A DNA stretch of 64,000 nt from the NCBI GenBank assembly GCA_021399435.1, contig JAJTUP010000005.1:310001-374000 (forward strand). The letters run 5' to 3'. The DNA comes from Diaporthe sp. PMI_573. Taxonomy: Eukaryota > Ascomycota > Sordariomycetes > Diaporthales > Diaporthaceae. Below, piece after piece: positions 33,601 through 45,555 of the stretch. Position 1 is the stretch's first letter, and every line of letters starts with the position of its first letter. The notes under the pieces are model-generated. The model saw only the letters and a program-made list of their open reading frames with translations. It did no database searches and was not told where the DNA came from. The position numbers were made by a program, and so were the translations under genes.

Positions 33601-34848
33601 TTAGCGGGCAGCAGGAGCGGGTAGGTCCTGCATCCACCTCTTGTCAAGCCAGCCAGCCCTCTCGTACGCAGTGTGCAGCTTTGAGGCCTTGTTGACATCA
33701 ATCTTGCAAGCCTGCTGAGCATGGGTCTTGCGGAACTCCTTGCCCTTGTGGTAATAGTCCAGGCGGGCCTCGAAGATGCGGCGCTTGCTGGTGAGGTAGG
33801 TAGCACAGTCCAGTCTCAAGCCGGCCGCCAGCTGAAGCTCATCCGGATGGAGGAGATGCCTGTGCGGGTCCTTGCTCAGGTCCAAGGGAGCACCCTTCCA
33901 GTCGACTCTCATGAGATTTGACTTCTCCCGCAGCGAATTGAGTGGTGGGCAGTAGTCAGGGATGGAGTTGAAATCCTTGTCCTCCCGGTTAGGGGGCACC
34001 AGCCGGCTGCGAGGCTCAGGCGTAGAACTGATGCGCCTGGCGGCTTTGGTTGTCTGGGCACGAACTGGTCTGGGTCCTGTCGATGGCTTGGTGACCTTGG
34101 TGGTGTTTCGGTGAGGAGACGTGTGCTTCGGAGCGGTCGCTTTGGCAATAATGGCATTTGAAGGACGCGCCATCAGAGGTTTGGCATGAATGATTGGGTG
34201 TGAAGGTTTCGCATATCCAGAACCACGGCCAGCACGAGCTCTGGCATCTTCACGCAGTTGCTCACGATTCCTCCTCAGCCAGGCACGAGGGTTTCGCTGG
34301 TATAGCGGGAATACGTTCTCTGTGAAGCAGAGAAAATCCTCGTAGTCCTGCGGTTTCGGGGGCGCAACATGGCGAGGGAGGGAAGCGGCTCTCCTTGCAG
34401 CGATGTGCTCGAACACGACGTTGTGCACTTCGGCGGGACTGAGCTTTCGCTGGTCGAAGAGGGGCGAAGAAGGACTTGCGGGTGCCTCGGGGTAGAGTAT
34501 GGGGTCCTTGACACCCGAAGCGATCAAAGTGGCGTTGACGTGGTTGTCTGTCTTGGTCCATGGCGAGATCGGGGGCGAGGGAGGTTGCTGTGGGTTGGCT
34601 TGCTTGGGCCTTGTCGGCGGCTGCATGTTGAAGGGCTGGAAGTGCTCGGAGACTTGCCGAAAGCTGTCGAGAGGTGCCTGCTCGGGAGGAGATATCATGC
34701 TGCTAATTGCCAATGGATTCTTCTGTTGCATCTTGGAAGATACCAGTGAGACGGATGAGCTCTGGCTAGCGACGCCTTCGGCAGGACTCATTGATGCAAC
34801 TTGGTGGTTTTGTGTCGAAACCTCGTCAGGTTGGTGTCGACTTGCCAT
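33601..34848 (-). CDS. SWIRM-domain DNA-binding protein (Fun19-like)
   Basis: One exon of 415 codons from ATG 34848. Residues 322-407 form a SWIRM domain: KDPHRHLLHPDELQLAAGL, LTSKRRIFEARLDYYHKGK, then DVNKASKLHTAYERAGWLD, the helical pattern seen in chromatin-associated SWIRM proteins and in yeast Fun19. The middle has a conserved-looking block (YEDFLCFTENVFPLYQRNP). The rest is disordered and rich in Pro, Ser and Lys, with SPP and TP sites that could be phosphorylated. The protein probably acts at chromatin as a transcription factor or co-regulator. It is notable for the exceptionally long gene-free DNA upstream (34849-45555), which may contain its regulatory region. Confidence 0.88.
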   Translation of the reverse strand: MASRHQPDEVSTQNHQVASMSPAEGVASQSSSVSLVSSKMQQKNPLAISSMISPPEQAPLDSFRQVSEHFQPFNMQPPTRPKQANPQQPPSPPISPWTKTDNHVNATLIASGVKDPILYPEAPASPSSPLFDQRKLSPAEVHNVVFEHIAARRAASLPRHVAPPKPQDYEDFLCFTENVFPLYQRNPRAWLRRNREQLREDARARAGRGSGYAKPSHPIIHAKPLMARPSNAIIAKATAPKHTSPHRNTTKVTKPSTGPRPVRAQTTKAARRISSTPEPRSRLVPPNREDKDFNSIPDYCPPLNSLREKSNLMRVDWKGAPLDLSKDPHRHLLHPDELQLAAGLRLDCATYLTSKRRIFEARLDYYHKGKEFRKTHAQQACKIDVNKASKLHTAYERAGWLDKRWMQDLPAPAAR

Positions 34849-37800
34849 TTCGTACGAAAAGGCGGCTCCCCAGCTAATTGATGGCGACGTTATCTGTCCA
34901 GGACCGAGGTGGCGAATTGTTGCAGGCAGCAGTCAAAATTGAATTCGGCACCAGGGTGTTGCACGTGAGAGAAAAGTCGAATTCCACACAGGCGCTGTGG
35001 TGTTGCCAGACGAGCCGTCGATTTGACTGAGTAGGTTGAAGTGGTGGTCGTCGGTGTTAGGTGGGTGTGGTGTTAGACAGCCAAGCGGGTGCGCTGATCG
35101 TGAGTCTTGGCGGAAGTGGGATGGACGGATTTGTGAACTGCGTTACGTGAAGACACGTTGTGGTCGTTCTCTCGATAATTGACAGCAGGACCAGTGCGAT
35201 ATTTCACTGGGACAAGACGAATTGAATATGGCAGGTTTGAGTACTGCGCATTGGCAAAGGAAGGAAAGACAATCCAAGGCAGGCGAAGTTGAGACCGGGG
35301 GGTGTGCCAGCGTTTTGTAGTATGCTGGTAGTGTGGCAGAAGCCGCAGGTCCGGTTGTGGCGAATTGGGCTTGGGTGTCTCGCAGAAAGTGGGCGCTTGT
35401 TAGTGCAGGAAGGACTGAATTGGTCAGCTGGACAAAGTAATGGTAATCGGAAAAGAATCAATCGCAAAGTAAAAAGGGCTTGAGAAGAGGAAAGTAGAAG
35501 AATGTTGATGGAAATGGGAGAGGCGGCCTGAGAGTGAGTTGGGTTGGGGGGGGTGTCAAGAAATCGAGCCAACGCACTTGGGTCGACCTAAATTCAGCAT
35601 CTGCGATGGCCGCGGCCTAGTACAGGTACTTTGGATTCTGCTATATGCCCGCAGGAAAGGCTCACTTCAGGACATTCGGCAGCGACTCCTGTTGTTTATG
35701 GTTGGTCGTAATGGTGGGTGTCGCAAAAGAGTCACACTCTTGACACTAGAAGCACGCCCCGTCGTGTCATCGTACTATCCCTGTCATCCCACGCTTGTCG
35801 CCGGTACTTGCGCTGTACTTGTCGCAAGGATGTGTCAGTCGACCAGAAGTAGGGTCATCTGCTCCTACTGGTCCGTCCCTAACTGTCCATGGGCCGCTGG
35901 GCCAGGCAACAATTAGCTGGAGCATCAGCTCCCCCCCCCTCCTGCCGTTCAGCCCGTGTGGAATTGACCTGAGGCATGTGAACCTCGAGAACAAGTTTCT
36001 GGTGTCCACAATGGTACCCAACCATGCGTGCCACCGTAACAAGCAAAGAAGGCGACCAACAACATGCTATGCACTCACGTAAAGTGTGTAGCGCAAGGTC
36101 CAAGGGAACCAAGGGATTTAAGTCGTTGTCTTTTTGGCTTTTTCGTAGGCATCCTATAATTGCTGGGACTAGACGGCCAGACCATTCAATCAGCTGCCTG
36201 AGCACACCGGCCTATTGACTCGTTCTGCCACTGGCAGCGGAGGCTGTACCCAATTGCAGGGCAGCGGGTGGTGCAGGTACCTGAAAAGTAAAGAAACTTT
36301 GCGCGTGAAACAACCCAAGCTCGCGGTAGCTTTCCGGTTCCTGCCTGCGGTGCACGTACCTTGGTAGGGACTTAGGGGGGCCAAAGGTTGCGGAACAGCG
36401 CCCGTCTGTCTCCCTTGCGATGGCCCCAGGCCCCAGGCGGACTGCACTTGCAGATTAACATTCAGTACAATTTCAGCAACATAGGACCTCGTGTTGGGTC
36501 ACGCCAGAGTGGCTGAATTTTTTCAGACTTTTTTTGTCACCCCAAAGTGCTCTGTTAGTTGATGGAGTCCCCGGTGGGTAAACGTTGACAAAGAAAGGTA
36601 GGGATGTCACCCCAACTGGCGAGGCCCAGGCAGTAAGGGAAAGGTTGCCCAATGCAGATACTTCCAGCCTTCCGCATGCACAATGAGCAAAACTTGACCA
36701 GATGCGAACCAAGCCCTGACAGCCACGATTACATGACACGTATATTGGGCACAACCGTGTGGGTTGGTCATGACAGAGTGGGAGAAGAAACGGACGGAAT
36801 TCTAGGCAGATGTCTGAAGCGGATGACGCGGGCTACTCGGGAGAGAATGCAGTTCAGCAGGCAGCGTACTTCGCCGGGCACAATGGGAATTCGAGAGGGA
36901 GGGGGGACGCGTATGTGGCTCTACTTGGAGCTGGTCCAAGGCAGTGCGCCAGGTTGAAGCGCATCAATGGCAAAACCCGAGGGATGAAGGTGTGTGTAGC
37001 ATCACGACTGTCTCAAGGACTGTTGCGATGCCTCTTGCGCTGGGCTGCTACTTCTGAGTAGGGCATACCGGGTAGTATGCCGGGAAGGCTCACGTCCTCA
37101 GAGCACCACGCACCAGTTCGAGCCTGGAATGGGTCGGGTATCAGCTCGAGGCTGGCATGATGGCTGGTGCATGCGGAGAGGCACAATCTGATCGGTGGTC
37201 CGACTTGGGAGTCTGGGAGCCTGATGGCGTTGTCAGGCATGGATGGGCAAGGCACGATGAAGCGGGAATTATCCATCTCTCCCCCACTGCCTCCTCGATG
37301 GCCAAGAGCCTGGGCTCCATGAGCTTCAGGAGGTGGGCGGGGACGAGGTCTCTGCCAACCTATACCGTGTAGTTTAGCTGATGACATGACATCAATAGCA
37401 CGGCGCGCATCAGTGACAGCTCTGGCATGCAAGCAACGAACTCACCCAATTGACAAACACCAGCGCGGTTTATGCGAGACTCCCGAAAGCCAATTGGTGC
37501 CAGGTGGCCCGTAATCTCTAAGGCATGAACGACATCCCAAGGGTTGAGCTCGGGTCGCGAGGGTGTAAATGCTATGATGCGGGATCAATTGAGTGTGTCC
37601 CGCGCGGTGGAGACGGGTGCAACAACACAGGCAGGTCTAGGCCGCCCGGGCCCTGTGGACAGTCCACGCTCAGTGGTGCAGTGCCCCTGGCAGGCTTCGA
37701 AACAGGTGCGTCCAATGGCAGAATGGCTTGGACCGTGAGCTCGTGCCGTGTGTGTGTGCGTGTTTGTGTGTGTCCGTGTCGCAAGCCCTTCACTGACAAC

Positions 37801-40800
37801 CATGCAGCCATGCAGCAGCCAGGTTTGTTAGGCCTGCCAGGTCTGCCGAGGGAAGGTTTGCATTGCCACCATCGGGGACCTCTTGACTTTCGCACGAGCA
37901 AGAAACATGGAGCCGTCGGGACGATGGAATTGGCCAATGGCTAGGGCTGACGTGGAGCATTAGGTGGCTGTTTTCGATGGGGACGGTCGCCTGCTGCTGG
38001 TGCCATAATAATGTTGTTGCATAATAGTTGTTGTTGGTGTGAATTCTCAGCTCCAGTAAGGAGGAGACTACGATGGGTGTGAGTCATACCGGCCAGAGAG
38101 TCGAAGATCAATCAATCTTGGGACACGTTGTTGAGAAATCAATCGATGAGGGGCAGGGCAGACCAGACAGCAAAACGGAGGAGGCAGCCCACGGAGAGAG
38201 GGCACCATTGAAAACGCAGGACCCAGATCTTGCCAGAGCATCAAGCAGGAAGGCGGGACACAAGAACGGGAACAGGAACAGGCTTGGGGAAACGGAGCGA
38301 CGGGGGCCTGTCGTTTCGCAGGAGCCCCGCCTCATTGAAACGGCAGCAGCGCTCGGTTGGGCTCAGGGCCGGTTTGGTCTAGTTGACGTTATCGATACCC
38401 GGCGTAATCGATAATGATTGATAATGCACCCTCCATCATGCTGGGATGCAATGCCCACCCGGAAACAAGCGCAGGAAGGAAGAGAGAGAGAGAGAGAGGC
38501 AGGCAACAGACAGTCAGACCGACAGAGGGAGGGAAGTCACGGCCCTGTGAACGGCAGTGACAAAAGTCTCGACCATGTACCGTCTGACATGTCACAGTCG
38601 GCGGGTACGTGTTGCCAGTGGGCCTGGAACTGGAGACGGCACTTAAGAGGGGGTGTACGTATCACTTCAAGGCCAGCCCGCATCACAAATCCAATCCAGC
38701 CTGATGGATTCTCTCCCATTCCATCTGTCTCTACCTGCCTACCTGTGCCTCTCTGCCTCTGCCTCTGCCTCTGCCTGTCCTTTTCCCTCGCCCACGCTGG
38801 TCCTTGGCTGCCCTGGTTTCTCGCCCATTGCCCAATCCAGTTGATTGATGCCCACTTCTTGTGCCAATTCTCGCTGCTTTTCTCCCTCGTCATCATTCAG
38901 CTCCCAAGTGCTGCCGTCAGCAATGCCATCATCCCTTGGTGGGATTATTGCCGACTAACTCCTTGCTCGGCTGCAATGGGCTTGGGCTCGCCTCAAAGCC
39001 GTCGGCCTAGTACACAGTATTACACCGGAGAGAAGGGCGCCATATGGCCGCCATGTCCATTGCCTGGCCCACTCCCAGACACGGAGTTTAACCTGTCCAC
39101 AGCGCACACGGCGCCCGCGATGCATCGATTAACCTGCGCCGCGCAAGGGCACCGTGTTGTTTTTTGTCAGCCATCTTTTGTAACGAGAACTTGCTGCTGA
39201 CCCAGTGCGATCGCGTCAATTGCAGTCGCATGAATAATAACAATCAGGGCAGACCACTTTGCCAGTTCGGGTGCAAGGACCGCCCGAACTCTGTCTGGTT
39301 GCCAATACAGCAGAGGGCACGCCCGCCCGCAAAGCTAGATCCAGGCGTACTCTGCGCCGCCGCCGTTGCGGAACAGTCACAGCAATGCTTGTCGCGACCT
39401 GGGGCCAAAAGGTGCTACTCACCGACCGGCGATTCGTATTACTACAACAGCCAAATGGACCCGTCGTCGAGTCAACTCGGGTGCCATTGATGAATCATTG
39501 CACTCAATTGCCTTTCCGGGCTCTGAAGGGCGTGGGGCCATGTCACGATTGATGGCAGCCTCCGTGTGTGTGTTACGCGTAAACACCTTCTGCCTAGTAC
39601 GCCTCATCAGCCACGCCACATGCACCGCAGTCCGTCGGTCCTCCAGGCTGTCACTACGCTCTAACTATACGGTGCTATGTGCAGTCAAGGCTGGCGATTT
39701 GTAACGCGACACCCTGCCCTGCGCCACCTACCCCTCGCCTTGCTCGTCGTCACCCTTCTGTTATTGCACGCACAAGCTCGCGAGTAACCCAACTCCTTCC
39801 GAAGACGCCGAGGTTGGTCCACGCAACAAAGACTCTCCTCCTGCCCACCCGGCTGTGGCTCAGAGTATGTGCGTGTGTGTGCGTGCGAGGTGACACACGC
39901 ACCAGAACCTGATCAAGCAGGTAGCCGAAGAAGCAATGGCCCATCCCACACTCCCACACACTCGCGACTCATGAGGGTCCTCGGATCACGAACACCCTTA
40001 CCCAATACGCCAATGGCAATCGCGACAGCGCTAGGCGTCCAAGGGAAGAGGCGGCACTGTCGCCAATATCGCCACACACCCCCAACGCGACGTGCCCCAG
40101 CAGCCACATGACCAGTCTCCCACACTAAGGGCCTCATCCGGTGATCCCTCCCCAAACGTGTGGGATATCAACGGTATGCGTGCTAGCGGGCACCTGCGAT
40201 GATGGCCTCAGGAGTGCGCGAGTCCGTAGTAGGGTCGCTTGGTCGTCAAAGTCGCAAAGTCGCAGTACTTTGCACGTCTTTCTGACCAGGTGGCATCTTA
40301 TCTCCGCTGATCTGATATCATCTCATCATCTGCCGCAACCACGGAGAATATCTCGTGATGTCCTGTCCGAGACAAGCGACAGTCACGACACCCGTGCCGC
40401 CGTTATCTGGTGGTGGGTGGGTCCACCTTCACATGGCCCTCAATGTCTCGCAATATATGTAGATCTTGGGGGTCCTGGTCTTGGTATTTTGCAGCAGGCG
40501 CGCCTAGACATCAAATTAACACCGTTTCTCCATCCCGCGATAGCCTCTGTAAACCGCCCCCCCCCCAGGCCGCGCAGCCAGTCAGCCGGGCCAATCTATC
40601 ATTCATGGAGCAGTCAATGTAATGGCCAGTGCCAATGCTAATGCCAATGCGATTCTTAATTGCTTCTTGTCAGGGCAGGCAAACAGCCCGTATCCAGACT
40701 GCACCAGACCAGACCAGACCAGGCCAGTTGGGCTTATCTTATCACCCCTCCTTTCGAGTGCGGTTGGAAGGAGGGGTCAGTCGTATTGACCGGCCCAGCT

Positions 40801-43800
40801 CATGCCACCTCTCACTCTATCCGTCTCTGCCGCCAGACTGGCCCTCATTGAGGAAGGACGGTGGGCTGAATGACGGATTGACTGCTCGACCACACACTTT
40901 AGACTCTACTGACTGCAGACTGTCTGCCAATTGAGATCCAATGCCTCTCTCTTCGTCCAATCTCCCCGACCAACAGGCGGCATATCATCATCTACTCCAT
41001 CACAAGTGTCACATATCATGGTTTCAATGTCCAATCTCGTCGCAATGTGCACAGGCAGGCCGGGCGGGCGCGTGCGATTCAATGCAAAGCAGGGCGCTTG
41101 ATGCGACTGCGAAATGTCGCTCCTCACTCGCTGACAAGGCCGGCTCTGCCCTCTGCCATCCAGCTCCTGTCGGGCAATCGCACTTCATCGATGCAGCCTG
41201 CTTTGGGCAGGGCAAACATCCCAGAGACCTGTCACATCCATCTCTTGCTCTGGTCTGTTGTTTCGGTTGCTGCGCCATCGTCCCGTTGGAAGCAGTGCTG
41301 CAGTGCAGTGCAGGTCAGGTCTCACAAGTGGCCCGCCCGTCTCACGATGCAAGGCGATGGATGCGGAAAGGGAGGGACGGATCTAATTGCCCATGCTCGC
41401 CCATGCTGATGCAGCTGCTTCTCAGCCTCCAAATTTGGAAAACGCTGCGACCCCCTGTCGTGCAGCCAACAACGCTCGACGACGCCGCCAACAGCGTCGA
41501 GATCCTCCACGATCCTTTGTCCGGGCCCCGCTGCAATGCAGGGCGCCAATGCTGCGATCCTCGTTCCTCATTCCACAGCCTTGGGCCCCTCCCAGTAATT
41601 GGGCAGCCACGTCTTGGGTCCAACATTCGTCACCTACCGCCAGCAACGGCAAAGGCACGCCGAACTTCTCAATTGGGCTTTGTGTTTGCGTCAAGGGTGC
41701 ACAATGTGTTCCCGCCATAGGTCAGCGCCTCCCAATTCCTTCCACCAATTGGCCAATTCGTCCAGAGTATCACCTCTCTGGCTTGGTACCGGTCGCCGGA
41801 TCTGGCCGCCCACCGCCCACCGCCCAGCGGCCAGCAACGGGCCCGGCTGGCTTGACCAACTTGACGAGTTGGGGCATCGGTTCATCAAGGGTTACGTTTC
41901 ACATTGCTTCGTTGCGCTGGTTCAGAAATGACCAACTGATTTGACTGAGCCGCAGCAATCATAGCTGCAGCCTCGTCTCGATCGCCAAACAAGCATGTGA
42001 AGACGAGGTCTTTGGAGAAAGTGCCCACATGCAGCGGGAAAATCCACTCCCCGCCACGCGGCAGCCAAAGTTCATCCCAATCATGGAAGCAATATAGCGC
42101 GGTGACATTCAGGGCTCAAAGCGTGGTGCCATCGCCTGATCGCTGTTCAATTGACTTCGGGACACCACGCTGACAGCCCCACCCCCTCGCAGCAGAACAT
42201 ATCAACCCAATCTTTGCTTTGCCCTCATCGACGCCCACCTCCGAACGGGAGCCGATGGATACAACCTTGAGTCTCAGGTACCGATCAAGGTTTTCTCCTG
42301 GCCCGAGCCCGGTATCCGGACAAACCCAGAACGCGCTGGTGCACGAGCTTGAGGCAGGGAGCAATGCTGCCTCGGGCCTTTGCGGTCTCGAATCATCGAG
42401 CGACACGATTCGGCTGACATGATGTCATGGCCCGGAGCGCCGCCCGTGTCGAAGCTGCGCGTTCGACGGGTCTTGCCCTGAAGGACCTGTCGCCTGCACA
42501 AACATGTTTCGTCGCAGCTTGATGAACTGGTCAATTGGAGCCCTTCCCGGCGAGAACTTTGACACCTGGGCAGAGTCAATTCGTCCAAAAAAGCGCTCGC
42601 CTCTGCATCGCCGGTCAACCTTGCTCTCGCCAGCCTCCCAACAGCTTTAGCACCAATTCGCCCTGCGGCGGTGGGGCACCAAGGGAAACAACAGGCCGAG
42701 CCAGCCAGCAGCCCTGCAAGCCCGTCGGGAGGGCGGGTTCTGGGCTGCCGCATGGCCCGCTAAACCCAAAGTGAGGCTGCAGGACGACGCCCCGGGTAAC
42801 CCCAGCGGTCGCGCCAGGGTCGAAGATCTGCCGGGCCAGGGATCGAGCAGTGATCGACCCGGTGCGACTGTATTGTCCGCATCCATTTCACCTGCGCGCA
42901 CCTGCAGGCCAGACAGGCAGGTGCCCTGCTAGGCCGAGCGGTCCGAAACGGGGCCCCCAGCGCTGGGAAGCGCTACGTAATTGGGTTTCTCGGAAGGGCG
43001 GACAGGTTGACGAGACGCAGCAACCGTAGGATTTGGCTAGGTTACATGGCAGTCTTCCTAACACTGCTGCTACCCATTTGCTCGCCCGCCCAATTGCCAA
43101 GTGGTTTCCACCCTCAACAATGCTCTTGATAGACTTCTCGATGCGTGAACCTTGCGGCAACTTACTCGCCGCCCAAGTGATGGTCAAGTAGGGATCGTCG
43201 AGGGCCAGACCGGTCCATTGAGGCCGGGAGACGATCCGTATCATTCCGTGGTGGGTTGTTTCGCCCTTCAGGCACGTGGTTTACGCCAAGTACATATGTA
43301 TGACCCCGAGAGTTTATCTAGCCGTTGTAATAACGAAATAAATTGTTCCCGAGCGTAACAATCGAGCATGGGAAATGTCTGCTCCCGCGAAGGTTGTTGC
43401 TTCTGGTCCTGCCTCTATTTTTCAACGACATCGGGGGCGGATCTCTGCGAGAGCGTCGTTGAGTGAGCGTCACGGTCTAGCTCCGTCGATGAGTAGAACG
43501 AGCTTGTTCGTTCAAGCCAAAGCGCATACTTCGGGGTCAGCAGTGCGCCACGCAGCAGAGCCTGCTGGGCGGCCGTACTGACCCCGAGTGATATTGCCAT
43601 CAACTAATAGTAGCAGCACACATTGAACATTGGAAAACCTTCGGCGGGATTTTTCTGTGCCACTGGACGCTTCTTCCCGCTAGCCGGCAATATGATTGAA
43701 ACATCCCACATGCCACCGGTGTGCCGTCAGCATGCCATTGACCAAGAAGAAACAAAAGAAAAATGCAAAGCCACAGGAGCAAACGTAACCGCAACATCGA

Positions 43801-45555
43801 AGCTTTCGGCCCTCTGGACGGCCCGGCGTGGGGGACGAACTGAGAAGGCAGACATGCCCCCCAAACTAAGTCGGAAGGGCGAGACGAGCGTACCTGCAGC
43901 CGGCGCGAAAGTCTAACTTATGCCTCACTCGCCAGCCCAGTCGGCGGTGATCCCCTATCCAAGGTCGCCCGCCATTCGGAACCTTGCGGGGAATAATGTA
44001 CAGTTCGGGTTGTATTTTCGGATGATGAGGGGGTGTGAAGGTTGGGCTCTGTGACTCTGGGAAGTTTCTTTTCTTGAAATGCAAATGGACACTTTGTGTG
44101 TTCTAGAACAGCTTGTTGGGGAGGCTTTTTCTGTAGCCACCCGCCACCCGCCACTCGAGCCTCGTCGGCCTTGTGATCCGGGGGCAGGGAGGCATGTGCT
44201 CTGGCGGGGGAAACTGTGTAGGTCTTGGTAGGTGGCCGGTGTCAGGGTGTGTGAGGCTACGTACGAAGGAACTCGGATCAAGCGACCCGGAGTGCATTTT
44301 CCTTTATGGAGGGCAATGCTCACTCGCGTAATCACTTGGTTCTTTCACTTCTTCGTTGAGTCTATACGTAAGCATTAAACGTGGCACGCCACATCTCATC
44401 ACGATCTTAATGGGGCCTGGAGCAAATTGCGCATGAAAACTGAAGCCTGTGTCTCTGCAGTGTAGCAGTGGCAAGACTGGCTTCTGATGAAACTCACATG
44501 CTATCCCCGTGGCACTCCAACTGGAATCTACCGGCAGTAACGGATCCTCGACTCGAGATGTGTGTCTGTTATCTAACGAGGACATCTCTGGTGCTGCTAG
44601 GGCTGGACCTTTCATTTCAGCTTGGCCGGGGTCTCGATATAAATGTAATGCAAGTGAGGCGTCTACATAGTTAGTTGTTGTCGCTAGGGGAAGACGTGAA
44701 AAGACGCTGTGATTCGCATGTGTTTATTTGAACCCTTTGCCAACTCTGCATCGTTAGGAGACAAACTCCCGAGCAAAGCCATAATTTGTGGCTGTACTGA
44801 ACTGACTTTTATTCCCCAATCTGCCTGGTTTCATGACAGCTATTGGGAATGTGGTATCTGCTTTGACCAAGATTCAGAGGGAAGAAGAAGAAAAACACAG
44901 CTTGAATGTGTTGACCTCTAAGGCATTTTCACGGTCTCCATCCGCTGTCTCCATCACAGCTCGGTTTCAATCGATTTTCTTGACACGATAACTTCTCGAT
45001 CATCCCATCCGGAAGCCATGAAAAGACTACCGCGATGTTCCCCTACGGTCCCTAAGATTCATCCATTCATGTGAGCACGCCAGTGGGCCAGCCATCTAGG
45101 CATCTATTCTCAAGGGCCAGCCAGTGTTTGCTGCACGGCCCCTAGGCGTCTCGAGAATAAACATGACCTAGAACATCCCCTTGCTCGTCTGTCTGTGGCC
45201 GATCGTTCTGAACTGTCCTTCCTCGAACGACAGACAAACGTGGTTGCTGCCGCCGCTTCAGTGGCGGGCATGGGCCAGTTCAAGTTGTCTTATGTCGCCT
45301 GCCGAGACAGGAAGGCTGGCCCGTCCGAGAAAGCAGAGCCGCCTGCATGCAGGCCAGAGTATACCGAGGACGAGACAAATCCTGGAACGCGCGGCATATG
45401 AATGAGTAGCTCAGGGAACGATAGAGGACGATTGCTTCTACTACTCTATCCTGCCGGGGTATGCGTATATATATATATGGCCGCAGTGATCAAATCCAGA
45501 GCATCTATCCAAAGGTCCTAACCAAATGGAAGTACCATATCACGGCAGAATCCGT
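34849..45555. other. 10.7-kb gene desert upstream of the SWIRM gene
   Basis: Between the SWIRM gene's start and the 3' end of the F-box/WD gene no credible gene was found. Many overlapping open frames occur on all strands, but they have random composition, no domains and no splice pattern. Simple repeats are present: (GA)n 38480-38498, CTCTGC-type repeats 38749-38778, GT-rich 37748-37778, ACCAG repeats near 40702-40722 and (TA)n near 45465. Twelve CAATTG hexamers fall between 36251 and 43096. Unspliced regulatory DNA or unannotated non-coding RNA are possible. Confidence 0.5.
38480..38498. repeat. (GA)n microsatellite
   Basis: An uninterrupted run of GA dinucleotides in the gene desert, followed by GGCAGGCAACAGAC. 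Confidence 0.85.

Noticed and set aside
40941..41720. Long plus-strand open frame (259 codons) and overlapping frames on both strands in the gene desert
   Set aside because: Several frames are open together because stop codons are scarce in this composition. None has domain-like patterns, biased codon use or introns.
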